This document shows positions 56,166-64,000 of a stretch of 64,000 nucleotides of DNA, piece by piece. The number at the start of each line of letters is the position of its first letter. The first letter of the stretch is position 1. The notes under the pieces are model-generated. The model did not search any database, had not been told where the DNA came from, and worked only from the letters and a program-made list of their open reading frames with translations. This stretch comes from Siphonodentalium dalli (taxonomy: Eukaryota; Mollusca; Scaphopoda; Gadilida; Siphonodentaliidae). Both the position numbers and the translations under genes were made by a program. The stretch is from assembly GCA_032622095.1 (NCBI GenBank), contig CP136067.1, positions 43,691,549 to 43,755,548 on the forward strand. Direction: 5' to 3'.

Positions 56166-57432
56166 GTAAGTGTTTGCTGTTCACTATAAACTCTATAATT
56201 GACGAAACAAATTAATCCTGGTGGTTCGGTCAATAAGGTACATAGCTCATAGCAAATATATAATGTTAAGGCCACAGGGGGGTTTGCGCTCCAAAATACA
56301 CATAATATTATTGGCTTTTGAATTTTTCTCAGTATCGAAATATAAGTCGATAAATATCTGAACTACCTTTCTGTAACGAGCATTCTGTAACCCAAAAAAG
56401 ACCCAATCAAGTAATGGAAATACAACTGTGAATACGCTGTTTTGGGTCCCAAACACAAAACAGCCATTTTCGCGACATGGAACAGAAAAGAGCGTTATGT
56501 GGTTGTCTATTCCTGATATGGTAGCAACAGAGAGCATTTGTCTGACTTCTGGCGAAAAGTTGAAAACGGCTGAAAAATGGCTGTGACTTTGGCAATTGTT
56601 TTTCAGAGCGGTATATCAATAGTTCGTTTGTTTATCGACCTATCGTATCCGTATCTCCAAATTACGTAAAAACAAATATGGAGGTTCGAATGGGCCATGT
56701 CCGTTTGAAATGCCGATAAGCACGGATTTGTGATCCACGCGGATGGAGATTATATCCTGGTTCGTGTTTCTGGGCAAGTTTTTTTCAGTTTGCTTCGGGA
56801 GATCCGTGGTTTTTCTACACGCAGCCGTGTTATGATTTCCCATGGAAATTAATACTCTGCGAGTCTCTCCTCAATTACAAGCATCAAATTCGACAACATA
56901 TCCATGCATGATTATATGCATGGCTTAGCGACTGAAACAACGATAGCTCCAACCAAACCAAACAACATGACAATAACATGATTTTCTTGGGCGATAATAT
57001 ACCAATAACTTGATTTTGGAGGGCGTTATGGTTTATTAACGGCACAACAGAACTGATTAACAGCCCGAGGGGTTCATTAAAGCCATTTGTTAGATAACAC
57101 TTACTCACCTTGAAAGTGTTGTTGGTCTGTTATTGCATCTACTACAGTAAAATATCAGTTTTATTCGTAATAATATACTATAATCTTGTTTTAACAGAAA
57201 TTCCGAATTCAGAAATTAGGTTGCGTTCAATTAGATTCCTAGCAAATCGCAACCCGGAAGCGGGCCATTAATATCGTTAACGCATAACTTCCGGTTTGAT
57301 GCGGGCGTTATGGCCGGAAGCGGGCCATTAATATCTTTAACGCATAACTCCCGGTTTGATGCCGGGCGTTATGGCTTTTTACCGTTCGGGTAAAATACTG
57401 TTAATCTACTAGAGAACGCCCTCTAAAGTGGT
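56166..57432 (+). other. Putative first intron of the myosin-like gene
   Basis: 57236-57375 holds a direct duplication (GGAAGCGGGCCATTAATATC and CATAACT(T/C)CCGGTTTGATGC, about 60-bp period). GGCGTTATGGTTTATTAACG at 57023 resembles the end of the inverted structure at 60265. No exon recognised. Confidence 0.4.
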
Positions 57433-58760
57433 AATAATATACAGTTATCGCCCGCGATTGAGTGAGACACGGGGATTTGTCGCCCGCTCGAGACCTGGAA
57501 AGTCACCCGATGGCCGCCCGGCCCGATGGTGACATTCCAGGTCGAGAGCGGCGACAAATCCCCGTGTCTCACGAAAACAAGGGTGATAACTGTTTTGTTA
57601 TCTGACAAAGGAGTACACACGAACATCCTTAATAGCAGGCATAAATGCGCGCATATATTCTTTAATCCAGTTCGAAAAGTTAATTTTATGGTGGAATCAT
57701 GGCTATTTAGAAAATAAAACATTCATAATCTGGATCAATTAACAGACCCGTCATTTGCGCAGATATTCTCCGGTCAGTTTGCTGGTTGCATTGTGGAAAT
57801 CGGTTCACGGAAAGAGGAGTAAAGCAATTTCGAAGTTGAGTAGCCATGCAGCGAAATGTATACGGTTTCGTTTCAAATGAGCGTGAAGACGCTGACCACC
57901 TAGTACAAACGCTATCGCATGCCAAATGGGGTGGGATGCTGAAAAATCGCAAGCCAATTTGCGCGCGATTTAGTTTGCCGTGTCCCGCGTGACTCAGCAT
58001 CGCATGCGAATATCTTATACTATGTTTCGATTGTAAAATTCAAAGAAATGTAACTCTAATATACCCGTTATTTAGTAAAAAATCATACCAAAAGAATGAC
58101 ACCACAAAGAGACACGTTTCAAAAACACTATAGGAAAAATCACTTTTAGGATGGGTGGGCTTGGGGGAGGCTTGGGTCACTGTCTAACCTGTTGGGAAAC
58201 ACAAACCTGTTATTGAAGCGCCGCAGGCGCGTTAAGCAACGTCACCCCTTTTTCAAATTGATATCGAGGCAGTCAGGTCGCGCCAGCGACCGCTGCCGCG
58301 GGGGCCTGATGGCTCATAAAAACAACTCTATATATAAGCGCCCGCGGCTACCACTTTATAGCATCAAGGGTAGACTGAGCAAATCGAGACGGGATGCTGG
58401 TCCCGCCAAACTCTCCAGACGGCATCGACATATCAAAACGCATGCGATTCTCGCCTATCGTATCTGTATTTGGACGGGATTGTGTGCGGATGCGCTGCGC
58501 TGACAGACGTGTTAATTTCCAGAATGCTAAAATATGGAACTAACACGTTGTAGTAGTGCAAACAAGAAATTGACATCTGTCACAGATCGTTACGGAACAT
58601 ACGGGTATTCTCTGAAGTCTGAGGAATGTATTGAAGAAAAGAAATAATCAATTGATAAACAGCAAAGAGTGGCTATTTGATCTAGTACATAAACGTAGTT
58701 GTAACGTATGTTCATCGTATGTGCAATTGTCTGCAGCATACCAACTGCATAATAAGGTTT
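57433..58760. repeat. Inverted dimer, segments a-b (left)
   Basis: ATAATATACAGTTATCGCCC at 57433 starts segment a, which includes an internal hairpin at 57469-57572 (GACACGGGGATTTGTCGCCC). Segment b runs 58505-58760. The reverse complement of a-b, without the 608-bp insert at 57897-58504, is 59155-59869. Confidence 0.85.
57897..58504. mobile_element. GC-rich 602-bp insertion with 7-bp flanking repeat
   Basis: The left arm reads GAAGACGCTGAC, then this insert, then CGCTGACAGACGTG; the right arm lacks it (GACAGACGTG read directly after GACGCC). CGCTGAC is thus duplicated at 57890-57896 and 58498-58504. No clear terminal inverted repeat or poly-A. Contains GTTAAGCAACGTC at 58231, identical to a piece of animal 5S rRNA, but no further 5S similarity. 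Confidence 0.6.
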
Positions 58761-59154
58761 GTTATCCTTCATCACATTTCATCCTCTTCTGATTGGCTGA
58801 GAGTGCGTCACATGGCGGGCCGTAAATCACCGTATTAACCTCGAGGGTAACATTGTCTCAGTTATTGACCGCTCAGCTATTACAAGTAAACATAGAACTA
58901 CGAAGAACTCAACGTGCAGAGACACTCTCACCGCTCTCTAACAATTTTCGAAAACACTGTCTTTATAAACCCCACTGTATCATAACAACCGCGAACTGTG
59001 GTGTTTGCTAATTTGCATAACTGTGTGGTTTTTTTAGTTGCAATTAAAGCACGCTATATATAAGTGGTGTTATCGCGGACACAAATCCGTTATAATGTGT
59101 AATGTTCCTATTGGACCTTTTTATATCAATAATAAAGACCGGGGATAAATAGAT
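58761..59154. repeat. Inverted dimer, segment c
   Basis: GTTATCCTTCATCACATTTC ... TCAATAATAAAGACCGGGGA is inverted at 59870-60260. Includes GGCGGGCCGTAAATCACC and CCTCGAGGGTAACATTGTCT. Confidence 0.85.
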
Positions 59155-59869
59155 AAACCTTATTATGCAGTTGGTGTGTGCTGCAGGCAATCGCACATAC
59201 GATGTACATACGTTACAAATACGTTTATGTACTAGTTCAAAAAGCCACTCTTTACTGTTTATCAATTGACTATTTCTTTTCTTCAATACATTCCTCAGAC
59301 TTCAGAGAATACCCGTATGTTGCGTAACAATCTGTGACATATGTCAATTTCTTTTTGCACTACAACAACGTGTTAGTTTCACATTTTAGCAATCTGGAAA
59401 TGAACACGTCTGTCGGCGTCTTCACGGCTATTTGAAACGAAACATTTCGCTGCATGGCTACTCAACTTCGAAATTGCTTTACTCATCTTTCCGTGAACCG
59501 ATTTCCACCATGCAACCAGCAAACTGACCGGAGAATAGCTGCGCAAATGACGGGTCTGTTAATTGATCCAGATTATGAATGTTTTATTTTCTAAATAGCG
59601 ATGATTCCAACATAAATTTAACTTTTCGAACTAGATTAAAGAATATATGCGCGCATTTATGCCTGTTATTAAGGAGGTTCGTGTGTACTCCTTTGTCAGA
59701 TAACAAAACAGTTATCACCCTTGTTTTCGTGAGACACGGGGATTTGTCGCCGCTCTCGACCTGGAATGTCACCCTCGGGCCTGGCGGCCCTCGGGTGACA
59801 TTCCAGGTCTCGAGCGGGCGACAAATCCCCGTGTCTAACTCAATCGCGGGCGATAACTGTATATTATCT
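59155..59869. repeat. Inverted dimer, segments b'-a'
   Basis: Reverse complement of a-b; ends GCGGGCGATAACTGTATATT. Confidence 0.85.
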
Positions 59870-60260
59870 ATTTGTCCCACGGTCTTTATTATTGATATAA
59901 AAAGGTCCAATATGAATATTACACCTTATAACAGATATGTGTCTGTGATAACACCATTTATACAGAGCGTGCTTTAATTGCAAATAAAACATACAATTAT
60001 GCAAATTAGCAAACACCACAGTTCGCGATTGTTATGAAACAGTGGGGTTTATAAAAACAGTGTTTTTCGAAATTATCAGAGAGCTGTCAAAAAATCTCTG
60101 CGCGGTGAGTTCTTCGTAGTTCTATGTTTACTGGTAACAGCTGAGCGGTCAATAACTGAGACAATGTTACCCTCGAGGGTAATATGGTGATTTACGGCCC
60201 GCCATGTGACGCACTCTCAGCCAATCAGAAGAGAGGAAAATGGGATGAAGGATAACAATA
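59870..60260. repeat. Inverted dimer, segment c'
   Basis: Reverse complement of 58761-59154, ending GGGATGAAGGATAACAATAT. Confidence 0.85.
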
Positions 60261-60471
60261 TGGTTTATTAACGGGCAGACAGGGATGATATATGATTTTT
60301 AACTTCAAACGTCAGGGGCTGTTAGTTAGGCCTACCAGCTGTCAGTAATGTCGGTGAATGTTTTAGTCAGACATTCTCACAAATCGATGGAGATATATCA
60401 TATTATCCGTTTAAGAAGCGAAGCGACCTAGGGTATAGGCCTACGTATGCGGATATGAGATATAGGTGACA

Positions 60472-61112
60472 CTCCACAGTTTCGAATGATCAGTAGGGGT
60501 GATTTTAAAGTGCTAGTGGTTTCTGGCACCATTCATGTGGTATGTATATTGAGACAAGGTGGTATATGAATTTGTGTAATTTTAGAAGGTGTTCTAGACT
60601 GATGAAAAAATTAAGTACAAGTGACCTTGCCCCCACCCCACCCATAGACAGCAGTAGCGTTTTCTGCGAAACAGTGGCTCTATATACTGGGTAAATTTTT
60701 TAACACCCAAAATGTGTCATCTGCATTAAAAATTGATTTTCTGGAATTATAAACGGCGAAAGTTTGAAATTTTTTCACATTGATGTTGGAAGCCAGAGGC
60801 CTTTGAACCAACATAGGTGACCATGCTTGTAAAAATCTGGTATTCGTGCCCCTTGGGTATGAAAATGCATTATTTTGGTCATTTTTTGAATAAAAATCAC
60901 ATTTTCGATCAAAAGATCAAGGGCCATAACTTTTTATAGCCCATATATTACGGAAATTATGTATCAAATTATGAATGCCTATTCTGTACTAATTTCAGAC
61001 ATATATATATTGTCTATATGGTTTGGGATCATAATCCAGATAAATTTCAATGAATGTATGGGCCCCCTATTTCTGGGCCCCTACCTGTTGAAACTGTGGA
61101 GTGTCACCTTAA
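60472..61112. mobile_element. MITE with 19-bp TIR (GGTGACACTCCACAGTTTC)
   Basis: GGTGACACTCCACAGTTTC at 60475 and GAAACTGTGGAGTGTCACC at 61090-61108 are inverted. The right flank is TTAA; the left flank is TATA, probably a mutated TTAA. Length about 640 bp. Confidence 0.7.
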
Positions 61113-61658
61113 AGATCTGCCTAAAATATCACCATTGTTGTCATTTACTTTACTTTAATTCTCTAAATAAAGCTCTTTTGTGTAAAATATCCCATCCAAG
61201 TGGAAAAGTTTATAATATGTGTTTCGTTTTGCCATATAGCCCATATTAGTTGCAAACTTTACTAAAGTAGTGTAGACTGGCTATTGGATGTGTGTGGGGG
61301 GGGGGGTGGGTGACCAATGTCACTTGCCAAGATTTGGTGTGTGTTTAGTGACAATCCATATCAAATTATACAAATCAAGTTCAACATTCTGGTGCAAGTT
61401 TCTGTGTGAATCTACTTTAGTATTTATGAAAAAGATCTATATAAGTGTCAAATTTGGTTGAGTTTTCATCCACACATAATATTTTGTGCCCAGTGTCAGT
61501 GGGGTGGGGGTGTTGTTAGAGCGATGGACGTTGCATTAACCAATACCATGTCAAGAATATTGGGGAAATTGGGGGGGGGGGTCATTGTCAGTATATGCTG
61601 TTACCCCTAGATAATCACAATACATCTGCCAGTTTTTAATAATCATAACAGTTATTTA
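61113..61658. other. Intergenic with G-runs
   Basis: Runs of 10 and 11 G near 61296 and 61570 on plus; nothing else recognised. Confidence 0.4.
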
Positions 61659-62007
61659 TTAACCCTTTACCCAACAAACCGGCCAAAACCGGCCAAATAA
61701 AGCTTCAACAGCCTAAAATATCTTCGGTCTGTCTCAATAGAACCATACAAATATGGGTATCATTGGAACCGGCTCCTTGACCACATTGTGACCATAGGTC
61801 GCCTCGCATATATAAGAGAATGCATTGGCCTAAAAAAAATCTTTTTTTAACACTTTTTACCATTTTTTCTTACATTCTTTAACAATTTTATAATTTTTAA
61901 TGTGTTAAGCCAATGCATTCTCTTATATATGCGAGGCGACCTATGGTCGACTCGCATATATAAGAGAATGCATTGGCACAGGGCCCTTCTGTTGGGTAAA
62001 GGGTTAA
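61659..62007. mobile_element. Twin-hairpin TTAA element, subfamily 1, copy 4 (hairpin 1 half deleted)
   Basis: TTAACCCTTTACCCAACAAA ... CTGTTGGGTAAAGGGTTAA. Hairpin 2 at 61909-61977 is intact; the left half of hairpin 1 is deleted, with CACATTGTG joined directly to ACCATAGGTCGC at 61791. Confidence 0.85.
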
Positions 62008-63589
62008 CAGAGGCAGCATCAGGCATACTGAGGAGACACCCAAATACTTCAACTAATTCCAGAAGTTCCTTGATTTCTCTCTCAATCACGTATGTTGGTA
62101 TCTAACTGACAATGCAGTTAGCTGACACAGCATATGAAACATCATTTACATGTGTGTCTTCATTGCATCATGTTTTATAGATGGAAAAAAAAAAAAAATT
62201 AACAAGGCGCAACACAATGAAATTATCAGAATATTAAATTTAAAGCATATCAATGACTGCGATTGATCAAGTTATGTTGTCCAAGCTGTGTTTCACTTGA
62301 CAACATATTGTTTATGTGATGTCACAGTCTTAGAGACTTTAAATGGTTTTCTCTTTATATTGAATCAGTCCTGAACCCAATCAGTGTTTTTTGGAATATA
62401 TGTATTAACATAGTAATGACATGAATTATTATGATGTAACATGATTATTGAAGAAGAAAAAGCACTCTGAAGTAATTTATCATCTGCATTTTAACATTTT
62501 ATAACATTATCAAGCTTCAATTAGATGTGGAATGTTCCTATTTAGCCAGTACGTTAAACATGTAAAGGCGTCATGACATAAAGACGTACATCATGACGTC
62601 ATGCACAACCTACATCGGCGCGCAAAATTCCAGACAGGACTGTGTCGATGGCCAGACAGCTGAGACTCGTATTACACGGGCAGGCTGAACATCCACATTT
62701 ACGTTATATGTGATTATTTACATACATTGTATATATTATTTTCTTGTGTCCCGTTAGGGTTTATCATCAAATCCTTCTAAAGATAAAATTCGTCCGATAA
62801 TCACATGAACAGTAACAAGCGGGCGCAAATTACGCTTACGTATTATCATATTAAACCATACCACTCGACATATAGTTATGTCATTATTACCGGTACTATT
62901 ATTATCACTGACTTGGTTTCGTGCCGGGCTGAACAGAGCGCCTCGTTATCGGCCCGGAGGCCCGGTGTTTTATGACGTTATACGTTAATTAGGAACGCCC
63001 ACAAAACTATGTTAATGGACCAGAGAACTCAACATAAAGTGATACATAATATAACTTGGTTTAATTTGAGACATAGTTATTATATTCCACTTAATTGTGA
63101 TTGCATTATCCGGAGTGATCTATGCATATACCATTGCGTGCGCGATACTTAACGCTATATTTATACTCGAAAGATGATTCATCGTGCTGTTGAAATTAAA
63201 CCCCAAAAAAATGGAATTAAAAATACTACACTCAATCACATTTCGTTGTTGTTTCGGTGATCAGATTTTATAGATACCAAGACATGGTCACATGCGTGCA
63301 GATATACATGTAAGCGGTGCGAACACTATACGGAATCTGGAATAGTTTGGGTGAAGATGGTCTATGGATATAAAATTATAAATATGAACCGAAGACCCCT
63401 CTCAACGCAGAAGCGGTGCTATCAATTATTATTGATTTTATTTCGAATGTTCTGGCATAATACATATTGAGATCCGTTTTATCAGATAATCGCCTTTTAG
63501 CAAGGAAAAAACGATCTCGAAATGGCTGGGGTTCAAAATAATTAATAATGATACCCCAACACATATCTAATATCATAATTATATTCTAA
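62008..63589. other. Intergenic or intronic; CRE-like palindrome at 62594
   Basis: TGACGTCA at 62594-62601 is a perfect CREB/ATF site in a stretch (CATGACATAAAGACG) that repeats TGAC words; function is unproven. An A-run of 14 lies at 62186. Nothing else recognised. Confidence 0.35.
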
Positions 63590-64000
63590 TTAAAAATGCA
63601 TAATCCAATTATTTGGATTCCGGGGTAAAAATTATTAGATTCGAGTCGAGGAACCCATGCAGATATCAAAGCTCAGAGTTATCAGATGTCGACTCTTGAA
63701 ATCTATTATTTTTCACCATCGAGACTTATTAGTGGCCCAGAAAAAGTCGATGAGCCGACGGTCTCGCACACATTGCGGATGAAATTGGGTAAATCTAAAA
63801 TCAAAATGCTGTAAAAATAATGCTAACCACTGTCAACTATAGTATACAATTGCCCTAAACGTGTTATTTATCAACATGTAGTTCGCGAAATTTGGCTTTA
63901 TTATCAGCACAAAGCCTCTTGATTTTAGATTTATCCATCTTCATCCGCAATATGGTCCGAGGCCGTCGGCTCGTCGATTTTTACTGGGCCACAAATAAGT
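63590..64000. repeat. Dispersed repeat copy, cut by the window end
   Basis: GATTCGAGTCGAGGAACCCA and AAAGCTCAGAGTTATCAGAT are the reverse complement of words at 17930-17980; ATAATGCTAACCACTGTCAA matches 13379. Confidence 0.6.

Noticed and set aside
58231-58243. 5S rRNA gene or 5S-derived SINE
   Set aside because: Only the 13-base word GTTAAGCAACGTC matches; the rest of the 5S sequence and its other promoter boxes are absent.
58192-58503. Arg-rich 103-codon frame
   Set aside because: It falls inside the GC-rich inserted element and its basic composition follows from the base composition.
1-64000. CRISPR array, prokaryotic operon or phage
   Set aside because: Repeats are transposon or minisatellite repeats without unique spacers; splice sites and transposon types are eukaryotic.

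Overview
This is a window of eukaryotic nuclear DNA, AT-rich and very repeat-dense. Spliced genes, GT/AG intron borders, Helitrons, TTAA-flanked MITEs, a PIF/Harbinger transposon and a metazoan-type TRIM-NHL exon point to an animal. The minisatellite-bearing Helitron-like elements and the DUF3504-type recombinase fit a marine invertebrate, most likely a lophotrochozoan such as a mollusc; the species is an inference I cannot confirm.

Host genes are few and seen only as exons: an unrecognised terminal exon (881-1150, minus), the last exon of a C-type lectin (9800-10044, plus), a possible terminal exon (30918-31140, plus), the last exon of a TRIM-NHL protein (41391-42658, minus), a small two-exon gene of unknown function (51627-52035, minus) and the first coding exon of a probable unconventional myosin (56070-56165, plus). 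Intact transposon-type proteins are a Crypton-like tyrosine recombinase (15661-17388, minus) and the two genes of a complete-looking 5.0-kb Harbinger element (31387-36429): a MADF/BESS DNA-binding protein and a two-exon DDE transposase, transcribed convergently.

Layout. 1572-9611 is a head-to-tail array of seven Helitron-like non-autonomous elements of two families, carrying internal minisatellites, one with higher-order alternation. 11-15 kb holds MITEs and long palindromes. 19179-30560 is one 11.4-kb insertion with Helitron ends (TC...CTAG, between A and T) that splits a TTAA MITE; inside it is a 7.3-kb foldback with 2.7-kb arms around a truncated LINE. 36.8-40.4 kb and 46.5-49.3 kb are clusters of TTAA-flanked elements that repeatedly abut on one shared TTAA, several carrying twin 69-bp hairpins. 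45.7-46.4 kb is a 60-bp minisatellite; 50.0-50.7 and 52.6-54.1 kb are other tandem repeats. 57.4-60.3 kb is an inverted dimer whose second half is a circular permutation of the first. The rest is intergenic DNA or introns.

No CRISPR, rRNA or canonical tRNA gene was seen; one tRNA-derived SINE is proposed. All repeat alignments were made by eye, so boundaries are good to a few bases where a TTAA, TC/CTAG or TIR is cited and looser elsewhere.
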